A stretch of DNA of 16,033 nt from Gammaproteobacteria bacterium (GTDB taxonomy: Bacteria > Pseudomonadota > Gammaproteobacteria > Pseudomonadales > Azotimanducaceae), in contig PBAA01000040.1 in NCBI GenBank assembly GCA_002715785.1, forward strand, positions 1-16,033. The letters run 5' to 3'. The notes beneath the pieces were generated by a model. That model had not been told where the DNA came from. It did not search any database and was given only the letters and a program-made list of their open reading frames with translations. Positions within the stretch are counted from its first letter, which is position 1. Each line of letters begins with the position of its first letter. Position numbers and translations under genes: made by a program. Positions 1 through 8,047 of the stretch are shown piece after piece.

Positions 1-59
1 ATCTGGGCGTTGGTCACCATCGCTAGAAGGACGGGGACAAGAATAGGAAACTTTTTCAT
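1..59 (-). CDS. N-terminus of an exported protein (partial, runs off left edge)
   Basis: Only the first 19 codons are inside the window. They begin at an ATG at 59-57 and read MKKFPILVPVLLAMVTNAQ. This has a short lysine-rich start, a hydrophobic stretch and a small-residue site (TNA, then Q), as expected for a Sec signal peptide cleaved near residue 18. A purine-rich AGGAG lies about 13 bases upstream of the ATG, rather far but usable. The gene lies downstream of the dikinase at 216-2909 in the same orientation, with about 156 bp between them, so it may have its own promoter. The mature protein is outside the window, so no function can be given. Confidence 0.6.
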   Translation of the reverse strand, partial: MKKFPILVPVLLAMVTNAQ

Positions 60-215
60 CTTTGGTCGAAATCTCCTCTCGGAAGGTGTAACCATGCCAC
101 GATGCGATCCTGTTGCTCGGAATTTGGTTGAATCATCGATTGTCGTTAGACGGCTTGGAACAATCTAACTGGCCGCCCAGTGCATTCAAATGATATGGCT
201 TTGGATACGGCAAGA

Positions 216-2909
216 TCATTCGATCGTCACCACACCCTTGTCGCCGTTAACGGTGATGCGCTGTCCATGGGCAAGTCGTTGGGTCGCGTCGCCAACGCCC
301 AGGACAGCGGGTATGCCATATTCGCGTGCCACGATTGATCCGTGCGCGAGAATGCTACCGATGTCAGTTACCAAGCCTGTCGCATGGGGAAAGAGCTGCG
401 TCCAGGCGGGTGTCGTGAGTGGGCATACCAGTATCGATCCCGGTTGCATCTGGTCGAAGTCGTCGGGCGACATGATCACACTCGCGATTCCAGTCACCCT
501 ACCGGGTGACACGGCGAAGCCTCGCAGACCGTCTTTTTCGTCCTCGTTTTGCCTGATCGTTGCGTACGCGCTCTTGTCGTTCTTTAACGGGGGGATCGCA
601 CTTGGTTGATTCATTCGAAAACGTTGGCGGCGAAGTTTGCGGCGTTTGTTCGAGAGGTCTTTGAGTTCGGGCGATGTCGAGGAATCGGCCTCGGCCTTTA
701 TTGCTGCGGATAACTCGCCGCTCGTAAGGTAGAAGACGTCGTCGGGTTGATTTAGATCGCCAATGTCACAGAGGCGGCTACCGAGTTCCAATGCCAACGG
801 TCTCAACGTGGACCAGGCGAGCCCCATGTAAAAGAGTGCTTCTTCCCTTGCGGGATAGTTAACGCGTGCAGTCCAGTAATGACGCAGAAATTCAATACGG
901 TGAGTACCCCTAAAGAACTTCATGGCGTGACGCCATTTGGATCTTCGATCCCGTGTCACGTCTTTTTGACGGGTTGCGAGATCGAAACCAGGATCGACGA
1001 CTAGTGCTTTCAATCGTTCAACGAACGGCGAAGGTGCTTCGGCCAGGGTCGGTTCGACGAAGTCGAGATTGAACACCTGCCGCCCATACCGATCGAGATA
1101 CTTGTCGACTGCGTCGCGAACCCGCCTTCCCTCGGGGTGATGTTTAAGGGTTTTCAATAGCCGAGCCGTGGGTGTGATGATGGTGAGTTCGTATAAGGCT
1201 TCGTTGGTTCTTATTCTCTCTACGATGTGCCGTAGTTCTTTTTCGGCTTCCAACGTCTTCGAGGCGAAACCAGAAAGGAACGAACCGCTAATGAGACCTT
1301 CGTTCGGTGCGTTTTTTTCCAGGAAGGCGTGGAATCCACCGTCCGTTTGCTTGGCTGTACCAATGACGCTTCTGAGTGCGTGCCAATAGTTAGCTTCCGT
1401 GCGCGTTAAGGACTTCATGCCCACGAGTAATTCCTGGCTAGTTATGGTCGCGTGATCGCGTTCGCGCCAATGCTTGATGCGTGCAAGATAGTCGGGAAGT
1501 TGTTGTTTTTCCCAAGTAACTAATGCCGGATACTTTCTGAACACACGGAACGTTCGAGCTACGAGATAGAGTCGATGCAGCGGGCCACCCTTCATATCGT
1601 CGATAAAGAAACTTTGCAGGGAGAACGCGCGCTTTAGGTTCTTGTGCCACGGTAACGCAGCTTGTTTCTTACGGTGTTCAACCATGAAACGTTCCCAGTC
1701 TTTGCCACTGTCGTGGTAGATGGGCTGATAGGCGTATCCGTTGACGGTAGTGACGACAAAATTCTTCATCCAGTTCTTGGTCAGTCGGCCATTCCATTCC
1801 CAGCCATCGGGCCAGGTTTGCGTATCGAAGATCGCTCTCAAATACAGATCTTCAAAGAGCGGCGATAAAGGATCGGGCATATTTTCCGCGACTTGGCGTT
1901 TCAATAGTTGTGCGCCCGGAATCATCGGCCAAGTCACTTCCTTGGGTGGTGGCTCCGGTAAATGCGTGATGGGTCGGGACTGAAGTAGCCATATTTCCCC
2001 CTCGTAAATCGCCCACTCGATATCCTGGGGCTGGCCCACGAAGCACTGTTCAACTTCCTTCGCAAGCGAGACGAGATCCTTGAGGGAGTTTTCGGACAAA
2101 GACGAGGTATCTCTTTGTTCCCTGGGTACTTGCTGCACGTGCGTACCTTGGGTGCTCCGCGAGACGATCATTTGCTCTTTGCTTCCAAGAACGGTTTCTT
2201 TTAGCTCGAGACTTGCCTTGTCGAGTACGAACGTATCGGGTGTCACCTGCCCCCCGACGACCGCTTCGCCTAGACCATAACTACAATTGACGATTGCTTG
2301 GTCTCGTTGGCCAGTGGCTGGGTTTGCAGTAAACAGGATGCCGGACACGTCCGCCGGCACCATTGCTTGGATGATGACGGCCATTGCCACGGCGCTTTGG
2401 TCGACGTCCATTTCGTGGCGGTAGCTAAGAGCCTGAGTTGTCCACAAGGATGCCCAGCAATTTTTCACCGCGATCAGCAAGTCGTCGTGACCGTATACGT
2501 TTAGGTACGTTTCTTGCTGGCCTGCAAACGACAAGTTAGGGAGATCTTCTGCGTTTGCCGAGGACCGTACAGCAACTTTGTCTCGGTCGAGCGCTGCGTA
2601 CGCGTTAGCAACTTCGTCCGCGATATCGGATGGTATCTCCCCTCGTTCGAACAGTTTCATCACTCGAGTCGATGGTGTCTCAAACGAGGCTCTCGCCCCA
2701 ACGACGACGGGCGTTGCTAGTTCGAGAATCGCACGAGCAATGTCGTTGTGTTCTACGAATCGCTGATACGCCGATATGGTCACGTGGAAGCCGGCGGGAA
2801 TCGGCAGTCCGGCGCGAAGCATTGCTGCGAGAGATCTTCCCTTTCCACCGACCACTTCAAAATCGGTGCTCGAATCGAGTGGCTTTATGTAACGAGGGAA
2901 CCTATCCAT
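216..2909 (-). CDS. PEP synthase/PPDK-like dikinase 1, rifampicin phosphotransferase-type architecture (897 aa)
   Basis: This is a phosphohistidine dikinase. In this family ATP phosphorylates a mobile histidine, which passes a phosphate to an acceptor, giving AMP and Pi. Residues 1-315 are the PPDK_N ATP-grasp domain: GGKG at 21-24, VRSSANAEDLP with Arg115, ILFTANPATG near 190, QDIEWA at 295-300 and LLQSRPIT at 308-315. Residues 330-780 are a divergent domain starting with ENMPDPLSPLFEDLYL. The C-terminal swivelling domain has LAHGSIVAREYGIPAV with the expected catalytic His856. The PEP-binding TIM barrel of true PEP synthase/PPDK is not recognisable. The ATP-grasp, middle, His-domain order and the length match rifampicin phosphotransferases (about 870 aa). 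The family is clear but the acceptor substrate is not, so drug resistance should not be assumed. The ATG at 2909 has an AGG about 7 bases upstream. A diverged paralogue lies at 4564-7398 on the same strand. Confidence 0.88.
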   Translation of the reverse strand: MDRFPRYIKPLDSSTDFEVVGGKGRSLAAMLRAGLPIPAGFHVTISAYQRFVEHNDIARAILELATPVVVGARASFETPSTRVMKLFERGEIPSDIADEVANAYAALDRDKVAVRSSANAEDLPNLSFAGQQETYLNVYGHDDLLIAVKNCWASLWTTQALSYRHEMDVDQSAVAMAVIIQAMVPADVSGILFTANPATGQRDQAIVNCSYGLGEAVVGGQVTPDTFVLDKASLELKETVLGSKEQMIVSRSTQGTHVQQVPREQRDTSSLSENSLKDLVSLAKEVEQCFVGQPQDIEWAIYEGEIWLLQSRPITHLPEPPPKEVTWPMIPGAQLLKRQVAENMPDPLSPLFEDLYLRAIFDTQTWPDGWEWNGRLTKNWMKNFVVTTVNGYAYQPIYHDSGKDWERFMVEHRKKQAALPWHKNLKRAFSLQSFFIDDMKGGPLHRLYLVARTFRVFRKYPALVTWEKQQLPDYLARIKHWRERDHATITSQELLVGMKSLTRTEANYWHALRSVIGTAKQTDGGFHAFLEKNAPNEGLISGSFLSGFASKTLEAEKELRHIVERIRTNEALYELTIITPTARLLKTLKHHPEGRRVRDAVDKYLDRYGRQVFNLDFVEPTLAEAPSPFVERLKALVVDPGFDLATRQKDVTRDRRSKWRHAMKFFRGTHRIEFLRHYWTARVNYPAREEALFYMGLAWSTLRPLALELGSRLCDIGDLNQPDDVFYLTSGELSAAIKAEADSSTSPELKDLSNKRRKLRRQRFRMNQPSAIPPLKNDKSAYATIRQNEDEKDGLRGFAVSPGRVTGIASVIMSPDDFDQMQPGSILVCPLTTPAWTQLFPHATGLVTDIGSILAHGSIVAREYGIPAVLGVGDATQRLAHGQRITVNGDKGVVTIE

Positions 2910-2984
2910 TGGCCTAGTATAAAGATGCGGCGGGGTGCGTCGTATGCGATGTAAAGGTGCGCTACGATATGTCGAGGAAAATCA

Positions 2985-3070
2985 CCCATATATACGTAAT
3001 GCATAGTTTATATAATTCAATTAAGTCATTAATATATAATAAGTTATCTAATGAATTATTCTCGAAAAAA
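2985..3070. other. AT-rich intergenic patch upstream of dikinase 1
   Basis: This stretch of about 85 bases is very rich in A and T, with runs such as TTAATATATAATAAG, in an otherwise mid-GC window. It lies between the divergent starts of dikinase 1 and the transposase-like gene. It contains an 8-bp inverted pair, ATAATTCA at 3012-3019 and TGAATTAT at 3052-3059. It could carry promoter elements or a DNA-bending site, or be the scar of an insertion. Its low complexity makes chance repeats likely, so no specific function is claimed. Confidence 0.45.
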
Positions 3071-3088
3071 GTCTCCGCATTGATGGTC

Positions 3089-3123
3089 GATAACCTGCGT
3101 TTGACGGCATGTTTATCTGGCGG
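3089..3123 (+). repeat. Candidate left terminal inverted repeat of the transposase-like element (degenerate)
   Basis: Four short blocks lie in order: GATAAC (3089-3094), TTTGACG (3100-3106), CATGTT (3108-3113) and GGCGG (3119-3123). The same four blocks recur in inverted order and orientation downstream of the transposase-like gene at 4443-4479. The spacings differ between the two copies, so this is a degenerate match. It sits about 20 bp upstream of the TTG start, where an IS left end would be expected. TTGACG at 3101-3106 also resembles a -35 box. Confidence 0.35.
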
Positions 3124-3143
3124 GGTACAGGCAGCACATTCGT

Positions 3144-4388
3144 TTGTCTAAATCTAAGGCTGTCAAGTTTTATGAGTTTACCGATCAACTGGCTGCGGGG
3201 CTCGGTAGAGTTTCCAAGCGGTTTGTCGGGGATGTTTTGGTCGGCATGCTCCGGTCACGATCCGTAAGAATATGGGACATCGCGGCAGCATTAGACAAAC
3301 CTGTTCGAATACACGCGACGCATAAACGATTGAGTCGCAATCTGGCTCGCCAAGGATTGGCTGACACGATCTCTCGTAATCTGCTGAGTATGACCGCGCG
3401 TCGAGTCAAGCAAGAAACGCCGCTTGTGACGCACGTATACCCGTTGCAGAAGAAGTACGCGAGAAAGATGGAGTTCCTGGTCGACGCGGAGGCGTTGCCA
3501 GAAACGGGATACCCGGCTTATCAGGTTTGCGAGGTGGTCGCGTACGATCCGATCAGCGGTGTTTTGATGCCGATAGCGGCGCATATTTGGTCACGTAACG
3601 CGCCCGATTACGTCGACGATAGTGACGAGATCCTGAGTGTCCTTAAACGTGTCCAAGAAGCAACGGCTGGGCGAGGTGTGTTCTTTCTCGATGCGGATGT
3701 TGGTGCGTTGATGTTGCGAGCAGAGCCATTCGCGAATTCGGTATCGCGCGATGCCTTCAGATATGTAACGGCGGTGTCGGGCCGCGTTGAGTTGTTACAT
3801 GAAGGACACCTAAAGTTTATTAATGAAATTCCGCATCTGGTCGAGAGGCCATTCGGTGTGACGACGTACAAATGGATACGAGGCGCACAGAACGTGGAGG
3901 TCGAGACGGCCGTGGTTTGTTCGTTTGGATCAAACGAGGTCAGCCTTCCGGAGACACCAGAGAAGCCGCTGTCCCTTATAGTCGTCGATTGGGACATACC
4001 TAGCGCTCGCCGAGCCGAGGGGGAGCAGGGGGAACCGTTGATCTATTTGAGTTCAGAACCAGCGGTAAAGGAACGCGAACAGCTCGCCAGGATCGTCGAG
4101 ACGACGTTTCAGTTGCCAGACGTTGTGCGCGCCATCGCTTCCCAGAAAGAGGCATTTAACTTCTCGCAGGTACGCGTCCTCACGTACGATCGGTTACGAG
4201 TACTACTTGGCTTGCTACACGCGACGATCTATTTTGAGGTGGCGATACTTAAACGGCGCCCAACGGTGAGAGAGTGGACTCGGTCTTTCAACGAACCTTC
4301 ACCTAGAATTGGCGACCATCCGCGATCGTTCATGGTGCCTGATGAAATGCGTAAGGTTGATGCCGGTAGTTTGGCTCAGGCTTCGTGA
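3144..4388 (+). CDS. IS4-type transposase-like protein, probably inactive or domesticated (414 aa)
   Basis: The protein resembles DDE transposases of the IS4-like group in its N-terminal HATHKRLSRNL (57-67), KYARKME (104-110), the RGVFFLDAD strand (177-185) and a C-terminal AFNFSQVRVLTYDRLRVL helix (337-354). In active relatives the first catalytic Asp lies in a DLTDI-K-type motif just before KYA-KM; here that stretch is THVYPLQ (96-102) with no acid. The Asp of the second motif seems kept (Asp183). The usual Glu (VEEAIR-like) aligns with Val328. This alignment is from memory, so two of three catalytic residues are probably, not certainly, missing. The reading frame is nonetheless intact. The start is TTG at 3144; the first ATG in frame is at 3246. 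It lies between, and opposite to, two paralogous dikinase genes, with possible degenerate inverted repeats on both sides. Confidence 0.75.
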   Translation: MSKSKAVKFYEFTDQLAAGLGRVSKRFVGDVLVGMLRSRSVRIWDIAAALDKPVRIHATHKRLSRNLARQGLADTISRNLLSMTARRVKQETPLVTHVYPLQKKYARKMEFLVDAEALPETGYPAYQVCEVVAYDPISGVLMPIAAHIWSRNAPDYVDDSDEILSVLKRVQEATAGRGVFFLDADVGALMLRAEPFANSVSRDAFRYVTAVSGRVELLHEGHLKFINEIPHLVERPFGVTTYKWIRGAQNVEVETAVVCSFGSNEVSLPETPEKPLSLIVVDWDIPSARRAEGEQGEPLIYLSSEPAVKEREQLARIVETTFQLPDVVRAIASQKEAFNFSQVRVLTYDRLRVLLGLLHATIYFEVAILKRRPTVREWTRSFNEPSPRIGDHPRSFMVPDEMRKVDAGSLAQAS

Positions 4389-4416
4389 TCGCCAGTTGTT
4401 GATGCAATCCGTATTT

Positions 4417-4437
4417 CGTTAGCAGAAACCACTAACG
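4417..4437 (+). terminator. Weak hairpin downstream of the transposase-like gene
   Basis: CGTTAG (4417-4422) and CTAACG (4432-4437) pair perfectly around a 9-base loop. This is 28 bases after the stop of the transposase-like gene, with TTATT following. The stem is short and the T-tract poor, so termination function is doubtful. Confidence 0.25.
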
Positions 4438-4442
4438 TTATT

Positions 4443-4479
4443 CCGCCAACATGTTGCCTGCGTCAAAGAAAGCGTTATC
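4443..4479 (-). repeat. Candidate right terminal inverted repeat of the transposase-like element (degenerate)
   Basis: CCGCC (4443-4447), AACATG (4448-4453), CGTCAAA (4461-4467) and GTTATC (4474-4479) are exact reverse complements, in reverse order, of the four blocks at 3089-3123. If real, the pair bounds an element of about 1.4 kb, a normal IS size. The gaps between blocks are unequal and no target duplication was recognised. Confidence 0.35.
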
Positions 4480-4563
4480 CGAAATTCGAGAGTTCTTTGG
4501 CAGGCGTATCGGTGAACTACGCGTTCAACAACCCGAGATTCGGTGATTCCTCGTTGCTTCTAA

Positions 4564-7398
4564 TTACGACGATTGTGTATCCGCGTCGTCGTGTATCACA
4601 ACGGTTCCGGCATCGCCGTCGATGCTAATCGTTTGTCCGTGTTGAATTCTTTTAGTGCCATTGCCAACTCCCAGCACAGCAGGAATGCCGTACTCGCGGG
4701 CAACGATGGATCCGTGGGCGAGGATACTTCCCATGTCGGTGACAAGACCCACTGCGTGTGCAAAGAGTTGTGTCCACGCGGGCGTCGTCAAAGGGCTAAC
4801 CAATATAGATCCCGGCACCATCTTGTCGAACTCGTCTGCGCCGATGACGACGCTCGCTTTTGCGGTGACCTGCCCAGAACTCACTGGAAATCCGCGCATC
4901 GTATCGCTCGAATCGTCGTTTTTGATTTGTGTTTCTTTGAAAGCGATGCCTTTGATCTGGCTCGCTTCGGCCGGAAGGGTGCCCGGTGGATGATGTTGTT
5001 TTCGGGCTTCTCGAAGTTGCCTACGTTCTGCAGCAAGGCTTGCTAGTTGCGCCAATCCTTCATTGCTACGACGTGCCTCGATTCCGCGATTCAGCTCTTC
5101 GGTGACGAGAAAATAGACGTCGTCGAATCGATCTAAAGACCCCACGTCTGCCAAACGACGCCCGAGTTCGTGTGCCATGGGCCGCAACACCGACCAGGTG
5201 TATCCAAACATGAATGCAACTTCTTCCCGGATGTAGTTGTACTTGCGGGCGAGCCACAGCCGGTAACGAAATTGCCAATATTCAAGCCCTTCCAGTATCG
5301 ACGAGATTTCGTCGTACTTGTTTGTTCGGACTGCCGATGCGCGCAAGTCCTGGTTTTTGGGGTCGTAATCCTTGTCCTGGACCATCGCCTTCAAGCTCGC
5401 AAAAAGCGCGGATGGATCTTCCACTTGTGTGGGCTCGATGAAATCCATGCTATAGCCTTGGTGGCCGTAGGTGCCTAGATAGTTTTCAATCGCATCCAAC
5501 ATCTCGCGGCTGTCGTTGCGCTGATGAAGGGCATCCATGAGGAATCTAGATGGGGTGACGATGACGAGCTTGGCAAGCTCGTCGTTGCTGCGCACCGACT
5601 TCGCTATTTCGAAGAGATCCGCGTTTGCTTGCATGGATTTCGATTCGATTCCCGAAAGAAATTGACCGCTAATAAAGCGGTGATCGGGGAGTGTCTCGCG
5701 GAGGAAGCACTGCAGATGGTCGTCGGTCGATTTAGCGACGCCAAAGGTATGACTTGAATTACTCGACCAGTAGTATCCCTCTTCGATTCCCATCTCGCGG
5801 ATGCCCTCTAAGAGCTTCTCATCGGTCGCGGTTGCCGGATCCAGTTTGCTCCATTTTTCGCCGATACCGACCAATCGGGGCCGGGTTACTTCGTGCCATT
5901 CGCCCAGTTGCCGGTCGTTAACGGCCGTTTTGTGGAACGCCACGTAGGTTGGATTGTCGCTCTCAGGCATGGTCACACGATGGGCGAGATCTTCCGCTGG
6001 CTGATCTGCCGCCCACCTCTCGAACGCGGTCCGATCTGCGTCGGACAATTCGGAGACGAACAAGGCCAGATCGTTTTTTTCCAACTTCGCGACGTTTTCT
6101 TCTTGCTCCAGGCGTTTTCGGATCGCTTCCATCGCTTTTTGTTCCGCTGCCTCGATTTCTTCTTCGCTAGGGGGCTTGGCTTGTTTCAGGGCTGTGCCCG
6201 ACTCGTGGAGTTGGGGGAAGTCGAACCGCATGTACGCGTAGCCATTGACCGTCACAAACATTGGACCGCCACCGACCATGAGACTTTTTCCTTTACGCGA
6301 TGATTCAAGCCCCTCCGTGAGGTAAAGCTCTTCAAACAGCGGACAAATGGGACCCGGCATGTTTTCCACAATTTGGCGCCGACTGACGTATTTGGCAGGT
6401 GGTGTGGGGGACCAATCTACCTCGATGGGTTGGACTGGAAGATTCGTGATGGGACGAGACTGCAATAGCTTGAGGTTGCCGTTTGCAAACGCCCATTCGA
6501 TGTCTTGAGGCAAGCCGTCGTAGAGGGATTCGATATTGACGGCGGCTGCGGCGAGTTCCTGAATCATGGTCTCGGATAACGAGGACTGAGTCCGCTCATC
6601 GTCTTCAACATCTTCGAAGCGGGTGCCTTGATCAGCGTCGGAAACGATTTTCTGGGCCTTTGGACCGATCACCGTTTCTTTAACGGAATGCGTTTCGCGA
6701 TCGACGATGTACGTGTCTGGAGTGACTTGACCGCTGACAACGGCCTCGCCAAGACCGAAGCTGGCATTAATGATCATCTCAGATCGCTCGCCCGTCGCCG
6801 GATTGGCGGTGAACAAAATGCCGGACACATCCGACGGCACCATCACTTGGACGACGACGGCCATCGCTACCGAGTCCTGTTCAATACCGTTTTGGTGTCG
6901 ATAACTGATGGCCTGGGCTGTCCACAAGGACGCCCAGCAATCGCGAATGGCTAATACTAACGCGTCGCCGCCGCGTACGTTCAGGTACGTCTCTTGTTGA
7001 CCGGCGAACGACAACTCCGGTAAGTCTTCGGCATTCGCCGACGATCGGACGGCAACAGCCGTGCTTTCGCTCTCGAACATGGTGTACGCGCTCGCGACTT
7101 CGGCGACGATGTCATCCGAGATGCGCGCTTGATCGAATAAGGCGCGAATATTCTTGGAGGCTTGTTCGAAGGAGAGCGCGATGCCGTTAATTTCAGGCTT
7201 TGCTAGCTCAAGAATCTTCGATTGAAGTTCGTTCGTGTCGACGAAGTTCTTGTACGCTGCCGTCGTCACGTGAAACCCGGTTGGGACGGTAAAACCAGCA
7301 CTCGCCATGCGCGCGAGTGACTTTCCCTTACCACCGATTAGTTCGAGCGAATCGTTGTCGGTGTTTAAAGGCAACACATAGGAATCGGTACTGCTCAC
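4564..7398 (-). CDS. PEP synthase/PPDK-like dikinase 2, rifampicin phosphotransferase-type architecture (944 aa)
   Basis: A paralogue of the 216-2909 product with the same plan. The ATP-grasp domain spans residues 1-320, with GGKG at 22-25, VRSSANAEDLPELSFAGQQ with Arg118, TANPATGE near 200, QDIEWA at 298-303 and LLQSRPIT near 311-318. A middle domain begins NMPGPICPLFEELYL. The C-terminal phosphohistidine domain carries LAHGSIVAREYGIPAV with the expected catalytic His895. A highly charged segment at about 403-450 (SEEEIEAAEQKAMEAIRKR and onward), probably helical or coiled-coil, has no match in copy 1 and helps explain the extra 47 residues. No PEP-binding TIM barrel is recognisable. The ATP-grasp and His domains are much better conserved between copies than the middle, which suggests the same chemistry on different acceptors. 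The start is GTG at 7398 with AAGG about 10 bases upstream. The substrate is unknown. Confidence 0.88.
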   Translation of the reverse strand: MSSTDSYVLPLNTDNDSLELIGGKGKSLARMASAGFTVPTGFHVTTAAYKNFVDTNELQSKILELAKPEINGIALSFEQASKNIRALFDQARISDDIVAEVASAYTMFESESTAVAVRSSANAEDLPELSFAGQQETYLNVRGGDALVLAIRDCWASLWTAQAISYRHQNGIEQDSVAMAVVVQVMVPSDVSGILFTANPATGERSEMIINASFGLGEAVVSGQVTPDTYIVDRETHSVKETVIGPKAQKIVSDADQGTRFEDVEDDERTQSSLSETMIQELAAAAVNIESLYDGLPQDIEWAFANGNLKLLQSRPITNLPVQPIEVDWSPTPPAKYVSRRQIVENMPGPICPLFEELYLTEGLESSRKGKSLMVGGGPMFVTVNGYAYMRFDFPQLHESGTALKQAKPPSEEEIEAAEQKAMEAIRKRLEQEENVAKLEKNDLALFVSELSDADRTAFERWAADQPAEDLAHRVTMPESDNPTYVAFHKTAVNDRQLGEWHEVTRPRLVGIGEKWSKLDPATATDEKLLEGIREMGIEEGYYWSSNSSHTFGVAKSTDDHLQCFLRETLPDHRFISGQFLSGIESKSMQANADLFEIAKSVRSNDELAKLVIVTPSRFLMDALHQRNDSREMLDAIENYLGTYGHQGYSMDFIEPTQVEDPSALFASLKAMVQDKDYDPKNQDLRASAVRTNKYDEISSILEGLEYWQFRYRLWLARKYNYIREEVAFMFGYTWSVLRPMAHELGRRLADVGSLDRFDDVYFLVTEELNRGIEARRSNEGLAQLASLAAERRQLREARKQHHPPGTLPAEASQIKGIAFKETQIKNDDSSDTMRGFPVSSGQVTAKASVVIGADEFDKMVPGSILVSPLTTPAWTQLFAHAVGLVTDMGSILAHGSIVAREYGIPAVLGVGNGTKRIQHGQTISIDGDAGTVVIHDDADTQSS

Positions 7399-7517
7399 TA
7401 ATTAACCTTGATTGTCTTCGGCGTAAATGTGCCGCTAGCGTTCTTGTGGAACTAGCGCGGCGATAACCTACCAGAGCATGTCAGGCGGGTCATCCAAATC
7501 GCATGTTGTACGTTTAC

Positions 7518-7538
7518 TGGGGGATCGAAAATCCCCCA
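7518..7538. terminator. GC-rich hairpin between the DUF4019 gene and dikinase 2
   Basis: TGGGGGAT (7518-7525) pairs perfectly with ATCCCCCA (7531-7538) around the loop CGAAA. ATTTTA-like sequence follows on the plus strand; on the minus strand the following bases are not T-rich. It lies about 90 bases past the end of the minus-strand cupin/DUF4019 genes and before dikinase 2, so it may end that transcript. The rest of the 226-bp gap (7399-7624) holds only an imperfect stem near 7433-7457 (CGCTA/TAGCG plus GTTC/GAAC) and no gene. Confidence 0.4.
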
Positions 7539-7624
7539 TTTTAATGGTTAACCCTCTTGTAACAGGCTTAGCTGGCTGGATGATTTCCAGTTATTTCGGG
7601 ATGCTAATCGGGATGGCGCGGTGT

Positions 7625-8047
7625 TTAACGAATGAAGTAACCCGCCACGCGCCAGATACCATCTGCATCCTTTTTCGCCGTGACCGTTTCGATGATGTTG
7701 TCTTGGTTTTCAAACACAGAAGCAAAACCGAAAATCACGTAATCACCTTGCGGCACGCCTGGAAGGTCTTCGGAAAATTTCGCTCCCAGTAATTTGCGCG
7801 ATTGGACCGCCCCAAGCGGTGATCGGGACCCGCGCAGAGACCGATTCCAGCTTTTATCCGTAATCGCATTTTGCAACACCGGCGAGGCTCTACCTAAACT
7901 TTCACTAAATTGGCTGGTGTCAATCAACTCAAGCCATGCGTTGACACTATCCCGCGCGGCGACGACCGCCTCACTGTCGTCAGCACACGCAGCGCTGGAT
8001 ATTAAAAGGACGAGCCAGACAGCACGCCTGTTGGCTCGTCGGGACAC
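7625..8047 (-). CDS. DUF4019 domain protein with signal peptide
   Basis: A 140-residue exported protein. Residues 1-22 form a signal peptide: MSRRANRR, then the hydrophobic VWLVLLISSAA. An AxA-like site (ACA, then DD) follows, and Cys21 lies in SAAC, which fits a lipobox poorly because position -3 is not Leu/Val/Ile. The mature part has the DUF4019 pattern: AARDSVNAWLELIDTSQF near the start, GDYVIFGFASVF in the middle, and the ending DADGIWRVAGYFIR. The family's function is not established. The start is GTG; its first base is the last base of the upstream cupin gene's TAG stop, so the two are very likely translationally coupled. It probably acts in the periplasm, whereas the cupin has no signal peptide, so the coupling need not mean physical partnership. 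Confidence 0.78.
   Translation of the reverse strand: MSRRANRRAVWLVLLISSAACADDSEAVVAARDSVNAWLELIDTSQFSESLGRASPVLQNAITDKSWNRSLRGSRSPLGAVQSRKLLGAKFSEDLPGVPQGDYVIFGFASVFENQDNIIETVTAKKDADGIWRVAGYFIR

Noticed and set aside
138..165. Inverted pair GATTGT/ACAATC as terminator of dikinase 1
   Set aside because: The stem is only 6 bp with a 16-base loop and no T-tract, as likely by chance.
216..2909. Annotation as PEP synthase (ppsA) or as a rifampicin resistance gene
   Set aside because: The TIM-barrel PEP domain of PEP synthase is not recognisable. The acceptor domain gives no specific evidence for rifamycin binding, so neither specific function is supported.
2957..3151. Small plus-strand reading frame of 64 codons before the transposase-like gene
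   Set aside because: It runs through the AT-rich patch, overlaps the next start, lacks a ribosome site and has no recognisable motif.
3608..3997. Minus-strand reading frame of 129 codons inside the transposase-like gene
   Set aside because: It is antisense to a convincing coding sequence and has no family features.
5893..6303. Plus-strand reading frame of 136 codons opposite dikinase 2
   Set aside because: It is a shadow of the real gene: low-complexity Phe/Leu/Arg composition and no ribosome site.
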